A stretch of 41,753 nucleotides of DNA from Lactobacillaceae bacterium AF64-9pH9TA (GTDB lineage Bacteria; Bacillota; Bacilli; Lactobacillales; Lactobacillaceae), in contig JAQDCK010000013.1 of NCBI GenBank assembly GCA_027681045.1, positions 1 through 41,753 of the forward strand, read 5' to 3'. Positions within the stretch are counted from its first letter, which is position 1. Every line of letters starts with the position of its first letter. The notes under the pieces are model-generated. The model had not been told where the DNA came from, made no database searches, and worked only from the letters and a program-made list of their open reading frames with translations. Of this stretch, positions 23,418-31,317 are shown in pieces. Made by a program: the position numbers and the translations under genes.

Positions 23418-25064
23418 TTAATTTTTAACCGCGTAAGTCGTCTTAAAGTCTGGGTATTCGCCATTGAAGACCAGGTTCTTGATATTTGGTCTGATCATCC
23501 AGGCCTGGCCCATGTGGTAAAGCGGGCTGATGGCTTCCTGGTCGATCAGGATCTCTTCCGCCTTGAGCAAGGCCTTGCGGCGCTTGGTCTTGTCCATGGT
23601 CAGGGAAGCCTTGACTGCCTTGTCGTATTCCTTGTTCTTCCACTTGCCGAAGTTGTAAGTCTGCCCTGACTGCATGTAGGCCAGGAAGTGGTATGGGTCT
23701 GGGAAGTCGCTGGTCAGGCCGCCTAAAACGACGTCAAAATTATTGGCAATTTGCCGGGAAACCCGGGTCGTCTTTGGCAGGTTGTTGACGGAAACGGTCA
23801 TCTTGCCGTCAAAAGCCTCAGTCAAGGCGCTCTGAATGAACTCGGTCTGCTTCTTGTAGCTGTCGTCGTCGTCAGCCATCAGAGTAAAGGAAACCTTCTT
23901 GACGCCCAGTTCCTTCAAGGCCTTCTTGAAGTAGCTGCGGGCGGACTTGAGGTCGTATTCCACGTACTTGTTCACGCTGGAGTTGGCACTTTCCGCTTCC
24001 TGGGCAAAATTCTTCCCGTCTAAGACCACATTTGTGGCTGAGAAGGTCTTGGCCTGGGTGTTGTAGGTCCCGATCGTGGACAGGAGCTGCTTGCGGTTGA
24101 TGGCCATGGAGATGGCCCGGCGCAAGTTGGCATTACGGAAGATCTTTTTCTTCTTGTAGTTGTAGCAGAGGTAGGTGGTGTTGCCCAAAGTCAGAACCCG
24201 GTAGCCCTTCTTGCCCTTCATGCTCTTGGCCGCCTGGGTGTCCAGGATGGCCGCGTCCAGCTTCCCGGTCTGGTAGAGGTTGTAGTCAGTTGACGGGGTC
24301 TTCTGGACACTGTAGTTGATCGTTTCCAGCTTAACTGCCTGCTTATCCCAGTAATACGGGTTCTTAGCCAGCTTCCAGGTCAGGTTGGACCCAGTCCAGC
24401 CCACGGACTTGAAAGGCCCGTTGTAGACGGCGTAGGCGGATTTGGTCCCGTAGCGCTTGCCGTACTTCTCGACAGCCTTGGAATCCAGCGGCTTCAAGCT
24501 GATGGCCGTAACGACCTTAAAATAAGGAATCTTCTTTTCAAAAGTCACGACCAGCTTGTACTTGCCTTCGGCCTTAACCCCCAGGCTGGACGGCTTCTTC
24601 TTGCCTTCAGAGATCTTGATGGCGTTCTTGATGCCTTCATAGTTGTTGACCTGGCCGGAAGCGGTCTTGGGGTCCACCTGCCGGCGCCAGGCGTAAACAA
24701 AGTCTTCCGCCGTTACTGGGTCCCCGTTTGACCACTTGGCATCCTTTCTTAAGTAAAAGGTCCAGGTCAGACCGTCTTTAGAAGTCGTGCTCTTGGTAGC
24801 CACGCCCGGAACGGTTTTGGAGTTTTCGCCCAGCCGGTAGAGGCCTTCATAGGTATTGGCGATCTGTTCCTCGCTGGCCGTGTCGTCGGCTTTAGCCGGG
24901 TCCAGGCTCTGCAGTTCAGAAGTAGTCATCCAGTTGATCGACTTTTCATAGCCGCTGCTGGAGACAGGCTTGGCTGACTTGGTCGCGGTCTTGCTGCAGG
25001 CGGCCAGCAAGAAGGCGCCGGATACAGCGACAGTTGCCGTCAGAAGCTTTTTAAAATTACTCAC
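23418..25064 (-). CDS. oppA: Oligopeptide-binding lipoprotein OppA (copy 1)
   Basis: The membrane-anchored substrate-binding protein (548 residues, SBP_bac_5 family) captures peptides for OppBCDF. The lipobox LLAAC has its Cys near residue 22. Family features are ELQSLDPAKADD, TYEGLYRLG, LRKDAKWSNGDPVTAEDFVYAWRR (the Opp signature) and NPYYWDK. I chose the GTG at 25064, which has GAGAGG eight bases upstream; an upstream ATG at 25106 would add 14 residues before an already complete signal peptide. TTGTCA/TATAAT lie upstream. It is moderately diverged from oppA copy 2, suggesting different peptide preferences. Confidence 0.95.
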   Translation of the reverse strand: MSNFKKLLTATVAVSGAFLLAACSKTATKSAKPVSSSGYEKSINWMTTSELQSLDPAKADDTASEEQIANTYEGLYRLGENSKTVPGVATKSTTSKDGLTWTFYLRKDAKWSNGDPVTAEDFVYAWRRQVDPKTASGQVNNYEGIKNAIKISEGKKKPSSLGVKAEGKYKLVVTFEKKIPYFKVVTAISLKPLDSKAVEKYGKRYGTKSAYAVYNGPFKSVGWTGSNLTWKLAKNPYYWDKQAVKLETINYSVQKTPSTDYNLYQTGKLDAAILDTQAAKSMKGKKGYRVLTLGNTTYLCYNYKKKKIFRNANLRRAISMAINRKQLLSTIGTYNTQAKTFSATNVVLDGKNFAQEAESANSSVNKYVEYDLKSARSYFKKALKELGVKKVSFTLMADDDDSYKKQTEFIQSALTEAFDGKMTVSVNNLPKTTRVSRQIANNFDVVLGGLTSDFPDPYHFLAYMQSGQTYNFGKWKNKEYDKAVKASLTMDKTKRRKALLKAEEILIDQEAISPLYHMGQAWMIRPNIKNLVFNGEYPDFKTTYAVKN

Positions 25065-25143
25065 TGTTTTATCCTCTCTTGGTCCAAAAACTTTTTTGTA
25101 AAACACATCTTTTAGTAATTCATCATCATCTAATCATTCTTTC

Positions 25144-25172
25144 ATTATAAAATATTTCCCACCCTGTGACAA
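25144..25172 (-). promoter_or_regulatory. oppA1 promoter
   Basis: Minus strand TTGTCA (25167-25172), 17-bp spacer, TATAAT (25144-25149). Confidence 0.75.
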
Positions 25173-25219
25173 TTCAAAAAAATATGACAAAAGTGAAATA
25201 GCCAGAACAATATAAAAAA

Positions 25220-25245
25220 GAAAACGGAGCCAGGGCTCCGTTTTC
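25220..25245 (-). terminator. Terminator of the deleted oppA
   Basis: GAAAACGGAGC, short loop, GCTCCGTTTTC, then a T-run on the minus strand. It is intact although its gene is not. Confidence 0.85.
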
Positions 25246-25277
25246 AAAAAATCTGTTAACTTGATTTACTGCTTAAG

Positions 25278-25495
25278 CTACTTAATGTAGGCTTCCTTGA
25301 AGTTGTAAGGTGAGCCGGCGCCGTTGAAGACAACGCCTTGGACGGGGCCATGGTCGTCAGTTCGGCAGCTTTTGTCCAGGACAATTTTTGCGCCTTGGAT
25401 GAGCTTGACTTGCTTGATGAGCTGCCACAGGCCGCCAGAAGCGCAGCTGAGGCGAGCAAAACTGAGCCGGTAGCGAATAACTTCTCTTTTCTCAT
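25278..25495 (-). pseudogene. Internally deleted oppA
   Basis: The gene keeps a ribosome site (GAGGTG), start, signal peptide with lipobox LLAACGSS, and the first mature residues up to AELTTMAPSKA, matching AEIPTMDMSKA of oppA2. It then jumps, in another frame, to the extreme C-terminus VVFNGAGSPYNFKEAYIK, matching NRGTWNFKDTYIK of oppA2. About 1.4 kb, the whole ligand-binding body, is gone. As read, the start frame runs on into a short Ser-rich missense tail. Both the promoter region and the terminator survive. It shows that this cluster once held three tandem oppA genes. Confidence 0.9.
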
Positions 25496-25619
25496 AATCG
25501 CACCTCATTTTATTAAAAACAAACATAGATTAGACTAGAATTGAAATCTATAACTTGAATCTAATTATAACGGGATTTTTTAATTTTCAACCCCTTTTAA
25601 AAAATAAAAGAGGACAAAA

Positions 25620-25645
25620 AAGAGAACGCCTTCCGGCGTTCTCTT
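25620..25645 (-). terminator. oppA2 terminator
   Basis: AAGAGAACGCC, loop, GGCGTTCTCTT followed by a minus-strand T-run. Confidence 0.9.
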
Positions 25646-25667
25646 CTAAGCTTTAGCTAGCTTGTCT

Positions 25668-27296
25668 TTACTTGATGTAAGTGTCCTTGAAGTTCCAAGT
25701 ACCACGGTTTTGGTATACGTCCTTAACAGTTGGACGGATCAAAGCAGAATTAGTGTTGTAGTAAAGCGGAGCAACAGCGACATTGTTCAGCAGGATGTCT
25801 TCTGCCTTAGTCAGGTCGTCCCAACGCTTGCTGGTTGAAGCAGTAGTCTTGGAGTCAGCGATCAGCTTGTCGTAGGAAGTGTTCTTCCACTTACCGTTGT
25901 TTTCTGGGTTAGTTGAAGTGAACAGGTCCAGGAAGGAGATTGGGTCGGCGAAGTCGGCGCTCCAGCCGGAGACAACGATGTCGAAGTTGCCGGCAGTTGA
26001 CCGGGACAGACGGGTCTTGAATGGCAGGTTTTGAACTGAAACGCTAACCTTGTTGCCGAAGGTTGATTCGAAGGTTGATTGCAGGAATTCAGTAGTCTTC
26101 TTGCCGTTGTCAGTGTCGTCAGACAAGATCTTGAAGCTGAACTTGCTTACGCCCAATTCCTTCAAGCCCTTGTTCATGTACTTAACGGCTTCATTCTTGT
26201 TGGTTGAAGCTGGGTAGAAGCTTTCAGCAGACTTGGAGATCCGCTTAGTGTAGTCTTCACCGTTAACGTCAGTCAATTGGGTTGGAGTCAAAGTGTTGGC
26301 TGGAACACTGTTGCCGCCCAGGGATGAAGTCAAGCCCTTCCGGTCAACAGCAAGTGACAAGGCCTTGCGGACATTGGTGTTAGCCAGGTACTTGTTCTTG
26401 GCAACGTTGAATTGCAGGTAGAAGGTAGCACCTTGGTTTAAGGTTACGTAGCCCTTCTGGTTCTTCAATTGCTTGGTTTGTGAAGCGTCCAGGCCAGTGT
26501 AGTCCAGCTTGTTTGATTGGTACAAGTTGTAAGAAGTTGATGGAGTCTTTTGAACAGACCACTTGATGGTGTCGAGCTTGACGTTCTTCTTGTCCCAGTA
26601 GTATGGGTTCTTGACCATCTTCCAAGACAGGTTTGAGCCAGTCCAGCCGGTTTGCTTGAACGGACCGTTGTACAGCATGTACTTGGAAGCAGTACCGTAC
26701 TTAGAACCGTACTTGGTTACGGCCTTTTCTGATTGTGGGAAGAAGACAGCAAAGCCCATCAGCTTGTCGAAGTAAGGGATCCGGCGTTCCAAAGTAACAA
26801 CCAGCTTGTACTTGCCAACAGCCTTAACACCCAAAGTGTCAACCTTCTTCTTGCCGGCTACGATCGCGTCAGCGTTCTTGATCCCAGAGAAGAGGTAGGA
26901 ATACTGAGAAGCAGTCTTTGGGTTAACAGTTCTTTGCCATGAGTAAACAAAGTCCTTAGCAGTCAGTTCGCTACCGTCGCTCCACTTGGACTTGCGCAGG
27001 GTGTAAGTGTAAGTCTTACCGTCCTTAGAAACCTTTTCGCTGGTTGCCAAAGCCTTTTCCAACTTGGAGTTCTTGCCTAAACGGTACAAACCTTCCATAG
27101 TGTTCGACAACTGGTTGAAGGAAGTAGCGTCAGTGGCCTTGGACATGTCCATAGTTGGAATTTCGGCTGCATCCATCCAGTTCAAAGTCTTCTTTGAAGA
27201 AGAGGATTCCTTACTGTTGTTGCCGCCGCAGGCAGCCAAGAGAGCAGCTGATGCCAACACAGTTGCACCAACGCTCAAAGTCTTAGATAACTTCAT
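25668..27296 (-). CDS. oppA: Oligopeptide-binding lipoprotein OppA (copy 2)
   Basis: A 542-residue SBP_bac_5 lipoprotein with lipobox LLAACGG (Cys near 23). It shows TMEGLYRLGKNSK, YTLRKSKWSDGSELTAKDFVYSWQR and NPYYWDKKNVKLD, the oligopeptide-binder hallmarks. Codon use is strongly biased toward preferred codons compared with copy 1, as in highly expressed genes. It has an excellent promoter (27385-27413), an 80-nt leader and TAAGGAG before the ATG. It is probably the main peptide receptor for OppBCDF. Its own terminator implies that it is transcribed mostly alone, giving excess binding protein over transporter. Confidence 0.96.
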   Translation of the reverse strand: MKLSKTLSVGATVLASAALLAACGGNNSKESSSSKKTLNWMDAAEIPTMDMSKATDATSFNQLSNTMEGLYRLGKNSKLEKALATSEKVSKDGKTYTYTLRKSKWSDGSELTAKDFVYSWQRTVNPKTASQYSYLFSGIKNADAIVAGKKKVDTLGVKAVGKYKLVVTLERRIPYFDKLMGFAVFFPQSEKAVTKYGSKYGTASKYMLYNGPFKQTGWTGSNLSWKMVKNPYYWDKKNVKLDTIKWSVQKTPSTSYNLYQSNKLDYTGLDASQTKQLKNQKGYVTLNQGATFYLQFNVAKNKYLANTNVRKALSLAVDRKGLTSSLGGNSVPANTLTPTQLTDVNGEDYTKRISKSAESFYPASTNKNEAVKYMNKGLKELGVSKFSFKILSDDTDNGKKTTEFLQSTFESTFGNKVSVSVQNLPFKTRLSRSTAGNFDIVVSGWSADFADPISFLDLFTSTNPENNGKWKNTSYDKLIADSKTTASTSKRWDDLTKAEDILLNNVAVAPLYYNTNSALIRPTVKDVYQNRGTWNFKDTYIK

Positions 27297-27384
27297 CTTT
27301 GTTCTCCTTATAACATATATTTGTTTGGGCTGAAAAGATAGCCAACACAGCTTAATGCCGTCCCTCAGTCAACATGATAGTTTG

Positions 27385-27413
27385 ATTATAATTCTAAGTT
27401 AGACTCTTTTCAA
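27385..27413 (-). promoter_or_regulatory. oppA2 promoter
   Basis: Minus strand TTGAAA (27408-27413), 17-bp spacer, TATAAT (27385-27390). The leader to the ATG is about 80 nt. Confidence 0.85.
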
Positions 27414-27493
27414 GGGATAACTTAAAGAAAAATAAATTTTTGCCCATAAAAAGCTAAAAAGATGTCATCGCATGGCCAGTTTGTTAATTTCCT

Positions 27494-28144
27494 CTAATTT
27501 AAATACCACTCCTGCTTAAATTCCTGAACAAAATCCCGCATATATTCTGTCCGCCGGCGGGCTTCCTTTTGGGCGGCCCGGCTGTTCATCAGCCCTTCCA
27601 GCTTAAAAAGTTTTTCATAAAAATGATTGATCGTAGTTTCTTCATGATTCCGGTATTGATCATGACTGACCAATTCCATCGGCGGAATTTCCGGGTCGTA
27701 GATCTTGTCATCGTGCTTGCCACTGTAAACGAAGGCCCGGGCAATCCCTATCGCCCCCAAAGACTCCAGCCGGTCGGCATCCTGGACGTACTCTCCTTCT
27801 AAAGAGAGTTGGTAGTGGCGGTCAATATTTTTGGAAAAAGACATGTGCTCGATCGTGAAAAAGACGTTTTCCTGGTCGCCTTCACTTAAGTCGGCAGCCG
27901 TAAAGACTTCCCGCAATTTGGCTAAAACTTCACTTGGGTTTGGGCAGACCTTCTCATCGATCGTATCGTGGACAAAACCCGCCGTATATGCAATGTCCCG
28001 GCTCTTTTGGCTGGCATCCGGGTGATCCGCCAGCAGCATTCTTTCAGCCAAGACCGCCACCCGCTGGCCATGGTAATAGTCGTGCCCCGTCCTTTCTTCA
28101 GCCAGGTTTTCTTTAACAAAATCCGCGATCAGTTTCCGTTCCAT
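27494..28144 (-). CDS. HD-domain metal-dependent phosphohydrolase (YpgQ/YedJ-like)
   Basis: The 216-residue cytosolic protein has the HD-superfamily metal-binding set: His in GHDYYHGQRV near the N-terminus, the HD pair in GFVHDTID, and a later Asp in QDADRLESLGAIGIAR. The GHDxxH start and QDADRLxxxGAIGIAR block are typical of the YedJ/YpgQ group, some members of which hydrolyse nucleoside or deoxynucleoside phosphates. The precise substrate cannot be told. I set the start at 28144 because GGAGGT lies seven bases upstream; the longer in-frame extension reads through a terminator-like region. It is monocistronic as far as I can see. Confidence 0.88.
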   Translation of the reverse strand: MERKLIADFVKENLAEERTGHDYYHGQRVAVLAERMLLADHPDASQKSRDIAYTAGFVHDTIDEKVCPNPSEVLAKLREVFTAADLSEGDQENVFFTIEHMSFSKNIDRHYQLSLEGEYVQDADRLESLGAIGIARAFVYSGKHDDKIYDPEIPPMELVSHDQYRNHEETTINHFYEKLFKLEGLMNSRAAQKEARRRTEYMRDFVQEFKQEWYLN

Positions 28145-28208
28145 TTTTACCTCCATGTGTGCTGTAATTATTTTTTCAATTATAGCCGATGGTTCTAAAA
28201 ATGCAAGA

Positions 28209-28236
28209 AAAAAAGAACTAGAGTTCCTAGTTCTCT
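28209..28236 (-). terminator. Terminator at the end of the tRNA-linked small ORF
   Basis: AGAACTAG, loop GAACT, CTAGTTCT, then a T-run on the minus strand. The stop codon of the small ORF lies inside the left arm. Confidence 0.85.
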
Positions 28237-28454
28237 TTTGAGATTTTATCGTCTTTTTGCAATGATAAGGTGACGTAAAAGACCTTGCCATAGCGGGAAT
28301 CTTCCACCAGCCGGGTCTTACTGAAGAGCTTGGCTCTGCCGCCAGCCTTGGTCAGCAGGTATCTCCCGTCCAGCAGGTAAAACTTCCCGTCATCGACCGT
28401 AAAGTCTTGTGTCCGGGTTTCGATCGTGGCTAAATTGACCACAAAAATAGCCAA
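28227..28454 (-). CDS. Unrecognised small membrane-anchored protein behind tRNA-Thr
   Basis: The frame is open for about 85 codons from just after a stop near 28480; a TTG at 28454 is one possible start, and no good Shine-Dalgarno is visible. The N-terminal part (VIVLAIFVVNLATI) would form one membrane helix, followed by about 55 mostly polar residues with YLLDGRYLLTK and a lysine-rich end. I do not recognise the family. It begins within 40 bases of the 3' end of tRNA-Thr, lies on the same strand, and is closed by a good terminator, so it is probably on the tRNA transcript. The absence of a normal start makes a 5'-truncated gene possible. Confidence 0.45.
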   Translation of the reverse strand: MAIFVVNLATIETRTQDFTVDDGKFYLLDGRYLLTKAGGRAKLFSKTRLVEDSRYGKVFYVTLSLQKDDKISKEN

Positions 28455-28490
28455 TACAATGACAGCTGTATTGGCATAGTTGCTTTTTTA

Positions 28491-28563
28491 AGCTGCTAGC
28501 CAGATTTGAACTGGCGACCTCCTCCTTACCACGGCGGTGCTCTACCTCCTGAGCTACAGCAGC
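28491..28563 (-). tRNA. tRNA-Thr (anticodon GGU)
   Basis: The cloverleaf folds with acceptor GCTGCTG/TAGCAGC, D arm GCTC/GAGC, T arm GCCAG-TTCAAAT-CTGGC and anticodon loop GTGGTAA giving GGT, which reads ACC/ACU. The anticodon stem CCGCC/GGAGG has a G29-A41 mismatch, and loop position 32 is G rather than the usual pyrimidine. CCA is not encoded. A strong promoter ends six bases before the 5' end, so it is likely transcribed. Confidence 0.85.
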
Positions 28564-28569
28564 GCCTTA

Positions 28570-28598
28570 ATTGTAACATGCCGGCTTCTTTTCGGCAA
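28570..28598 (-). promoter_or_regulatory. tRNA-Thr promoter
   Basis: Minus strand TTGCCG (28593-28598), 17-bp spacer, TACAAT (28570-28575); transcription would start at or within a few bases of the tRNA 5' end. Confidence 0.7.
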
Positions 28599-28620
28599 AA
28601 GGATAAAAAGCAAACAAAAA

Positions 28621-28646
28621 AGAAAGCTTCCAACTGGAAACTTTCT
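28621..28646 (-). terminator. tyrS terminator
   Basis: AGAAAG-TTCCA and TGGAA-CTTTCT stem with a minus-strand T-run, eleven bases after the tyrS stop. Confidence 0.8.
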
Positions 28647-28656
28647 AAAAATCTTT

Positions 28657-29922
28657 TTAGCCCTTGATGTGCACCAGGGTGTACTTCTTCTTGCCCTTAC
28701 GGATGATGACGAACTTGCCGTCAAAGGCAGCCGCCGGGTCAACTTCAAAGTCGGTGTCCTGGATCCGGTCGCCGTTGACGTAGATGGCGCCGTTGTTAAC
28801 GTCTTCTCGTGCCTGCCGCTTGGATGATTCAATCTTGGTGTCAACCAGGAAGTCAACCAGGTTCTTCTTTTCTGCCCCGCTCTCAGCGCTTGGCGCCTTG
28901 GCCAGAGCGATTTCTACCTGCTTGGTGGTCAAGTCCTTCACATTGCCGGAGAAAAGGGCCTCAGTGACCGTTTGGGCTTCCTTCAAGCCTTCCTCGCCGT
29001 GAACGAACTTGGTTACTTCTTCAGCCAAGCGCTTTTGAGCTTCCCGCTTCCAAGGTTCAGTCTTGACCTTTTCTTCCAAGGCGTCGATTTCTTCGTGGCT
29101 GAGGAAGGTGAAGTACTTGAGGTACTTGATGACGTCCCGGTCGTCCTGATTGATCCAGAATTGGTAGAATTCGTAAGGGCTGGTCTTTTCCGGGTCCAGC
29201 CAGACAGCACCGCCGGCGGACTTGCCGAACTTGGTCCCGTCGGCCTTCAGCATCAATGGGATGGTCAAACCGAAGGCTGGCCGGTCTGCCCCTTCCAGGC
29301 GGTGGATCAAGTCAATCCCGGCCGTGATGTTGCCCCATTGGTCAGCCCCACCGATCTCCATCTGGACGCCGTGGTCCCGGTTTAAGATGTAGAAGTCGAT
29401 GGCTTGCAGGATTTGGTAGGAGAATTCAGTGAAGGAGATCCCGTTTTCCAGCCGGCTGGCCACGACTTCCTTGTTCAGCATGTTGTTGACCTGGAAGAGC
29501 TTGCCGTAGTCGCGGAGGAATTCCAGCAGGGTCATCTTGCCCAGCCAGTCACGGTTGTTGACGATGCGGAAGTTTTCCGTGCCAAAAAGCTTCACCATCT
29601 GCGCTGTCAAAGCTTCTTCATTGTGCTTGATCGTTTCTTCAGACTGCAGGACCCGTTCAGTTGACCGGCCGGATGGGTCACCAATTGAGCCCGTGGCCCC
29701 GCCGATAATGATGACTGGCTTGTAGCCGGCCAGCTGAAATCTCTTCAAGATCATGAAGGGAATCAAGTGACCGATGTGCAGGGAGTCACCCGTCGGGTCA
29801 GTCCCGCAGTAAAGGGCCAGGTCGTCATGCTTGGCCAGGTAATCCCGCAAGCCTTTCTCATCAGTTTCCTGGTTGATGGCGCCGCGCCATTTCAAATCTT
29901 CCAAAATGTCAAAATTAGCCAT
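28657..29922 (-). CDS. tyrS: Tyrosyl-tRNA synthetase
   Basis: The enzyme charges tRNA-Tyr. This 421-residue class I synthetase has the HIGH motif as HIGH at 49-52 (GDSLHIGHLIPF), tyrosine-binding residues in ALYCGTDPTGDS, and a KMSKS-type loop KFGKS near residue 230. It ends in an S4-like RNA-binding domain (SKRQAREDVNNGAIYVNGDRI). The start at 29922 has GGAGG seven bases upstream; a TTG 33 bases earlier would lie in the terminator of the leader. Expression is under a T-box attenuator at 29936-30142. KFGKS in place of KFGKT is normal in this group. Confidence 0.97.
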   Translation of the reverse strand: MANFDILEDLKWRGAINQETDEKGLRDYLAKHDDLALYCGTDPTGDSLHIGHLIPFMILKRFQLAGYKPVIIIGGATGSIGDPSGRSTERVLQSEETIKHNEEALTAQMVKLFGTENFRIVNNRDWLGKMTLLEFLRDYGKLFQVNNMLNKEVVASRLENGISFTEFSYQILQAIDFYILNRDHGVQMEIGGADQWGNITAGIDLIHRLEGADRPAFGLTIPLMLKADGTKFGKSAGGAVWLDPEKTSPYEFYQFWINQDDRDVIKYLKYFTFLSHEEIDALEEKVKTEPWKREAQKRLAEEVTKFVHGEEGLKEAQTVTEALFSGNVKDLTTKQVEIALAKAPSAESGAEKKNLVDFLVDTKIESSKRQAREDVNNGAIYVNGDRIQDTDFEVDPAAAFDGKFVIIRKGKKKYTLVHIKG

Positions 29923-29935
29923 TTCTGCCTCCAAA

Positions 29936-29968
29936 TAAAAAAGTCCCCGGATCAAAAGATCCAGGGAC
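29936..29968 (-). terminator. T-box leader terminator
   Basis: GTCCCTGGATC, TTTT loop, GATCCGGGGAC then TTTTTT on the minus strand, ending 14 bases before the tyrS start. Confidence 0.9.
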
Positions 29969-30142
29969 GACTAAATTCTGTCTTAGCCGTGGTACCACCC
30001 ACGTTCGCACAAAGTGCCTCTTGGGAGCTTCTTAACGGGGTTCTCCTTCCCCGCGCTGTATTTCGTCTGCCTGGCCTGTCTAGCTCACACCAACCGCTAG
30101 TTCTCTGAACGCTGAACCAGGCAGCTACTTCATTGTCGCGTT
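29936..30142 (-). promoter_or_regulatory. Tyrosine T-box riboswitch of tyrS
   Basis: The minus-strand leader contains the T-box core GGGTGGTACCACG (GGGTGGTACC at 29991-30000), which pairs the tRNA acceptor end. A Stem I GGTGTGAG motif lies near 30087-30095. AAATACAGC places a TAC tyrosine triplet at 30058-30060 as the likely specifier. Uncharged tRNA-Tyr would stabilise the antiterminator and let tyrS be read. Confidence 0.93.
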
Positions 30143-30148
30143 TTTATA

Positions 30149-30177
30149 AAAATAACATGAATTCGCCTTAGGGTCAA
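30149..30177 (-). promoter_or_regulatory. tyrS promoter
   Basis: Minus strand TTGACC (30172-30177), 17-bp spacer, TATTTT (30149-30154), immediately before the T-box leader. Confidence 0.65.
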
Positions 30178-30179
30178 GC

Positions 30180-31241
30180 CTATAAAAGCCAGCGGTCCAA
30201 AAATCTGCTCCTGCGCAAGAGCCAGACAATAGCCAGACTGCTGGCAAAAATCAAAATTACCAAGCCAGGCAGCCAGGCAGAATTACTTGCCGCCAGCTGC
30301 CAGACCGGCGTCTTGCCCCAATAGTAAATCAATAACGGGTGCAGCAGGTAAATGCCCATGACAGACCCGGCCAATTCCCCTAAAACTTCTTCTGACCAAA
30401 GCCGGGGCTTGAGCGTCTGCAGGCTGAGAAAAACCGCGCTGCTCTCCAGCAGGACAAAAAAGGAATTATAGCTGTACAAGCTTAGGCGCAAATGGCCGGC
30501 CTTCGCAGTCAGCCAGCCAGACAAGCCGATTGTCGCTCCAGCCCCCAGCAAGCCCAGGGCCTGGACAAAATACAGGTTACGCTTGCTCATGTGGGCCTGG
30601 CTAAAGTAGTAGCCAGCCATGTAGTAGCCCCCAAAGCCCATTACCGTTTGCAGGTCCAGCTTGCCCAGCAGGCGCTTAACAGCGGCAAGCGCGTCAGCCA
30701 TATGCTTGGGCGGGTTTGGCCAAAGGCGGATTAAGTCCAGGCCGGTCGGCAAGAGCCAGGCAAAGAGCAGGGCCAGCAAGAGGTAATATTCGAGCAGCTG
30801 CCGTCTTCTGGCCAGCGGCCGCAAGAGCGGCGTCACCAGGTAAAGGCCGGCAATCATCGGCAGATACCACAGGTGGTCATAGCTGCCGATCAGGAACTTA
30901 GCCATGGTCACCAGGTCGCCCCCCTTGCCGAAATAGTACCAGCCGCAGTAGATCAGCTGCCAGATTAAGTAGCTGACTACGATCCGGCGCAGGTATTTTT
31001 TAAAAAGCTTTTCCCAGCTCAAGTCAAAATCCGGATTCAGAAAAATGGCCCCGGAAATCATGATAAAGACCGGCACGCAAAAGCGGCTCAAGCCGTCCCA
31101 GAAGTTGAGGATCTGCCATTTTAAGCTCGCGTAATCCTGCCGGTAGAAGTTGAGAGACGTGGTCACATGGATGGTGATTACCCCCAAGATTGCCAGCAGG
31201 CGGAGGTAATCGAGATAGGCGACACGCTGTTTATGAGCCAT
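30180..31241 (-). CDS. Acyltransferase-3 family membrane protein
   Basis: This 353-residue protein has about ten membrane helices and the acyltransferase-3 features: RVAYLDYLRLLAILGVITIHV near the N-terminus with the conserved catalytic-type His, then FCVPVFIMISGAIFL, HLWYLPMIAGLYL, and MGIYLLHPLLIYY near the end. Such proteins move acyl groups onto extracytoplasmic carbohydrates; with LtaS-like, PlsY and LCP genes adjacent, a cell-wall polymer or polysaccharide is a reasonable acceptor. Start 31241 (MAHKQR) has GGGGGG at suitable spacing; 31244 is an alternative. Its stop lies only a few bases from the tyrS promoter. The specific acceptor is unknown. Confidence 0.9.
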   Translation of the reverse strand: MAHKQRVAYLDYLRLLAILGVITIHVTTSLNFYRQDYASLKWQILNFWDGLSRFCVPVFIMISGAIFLNPDFDLSWEKLFKKYLRRIVVSYLIWQLIYCGWYYFGKGGDLVTMAKFLIGSYDHLWYLPMIAGLYLVTPLLRPLARRRQLLEYYLLLALLFAWLLPTGLDLIRLWPNPPKHMADALAAVKRLLGKLDLQTVMGFGGYYMAGYYFSQAHMSKRNLYFVQALGLLGAGATIGLSGWLTAKAGHLRLSLYSYNSFFVLLESSAVFLSLQTLKPRLWSEEVLGELAGSVMGIYLLHPLLIYYWGKTPVWQLAASNSAWLPGLVILIFASSLAIVWLLRRSRFLDRWLL

Positions 31242-31269
31242 CATTGCCCCCCTTTTTATTTCAAAAAAC

Positions 31270-31306
31270 AAAAAAGGGACTAATCCTCCTTAGCCCCTTT
31301 TATTGC
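31270..31306 (-). terminator. Terminator of the LTA-synthase-like gene
   Basis: AAAGGGGCTAA, GGAGGA loop, TTAGTCCCTTT then TTT on the minus strand, just after the stop at 31318. Confidence 0.8.
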
Positions 31307-31317
31307 AATAAATCAAA

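Noticed and set aside
29923..29955. TTG start extending tyrS by 11 codons
   Set aside because: It lies in the stem of the T-box terminator; the ATG at 29922 has GGAGG in the right place.
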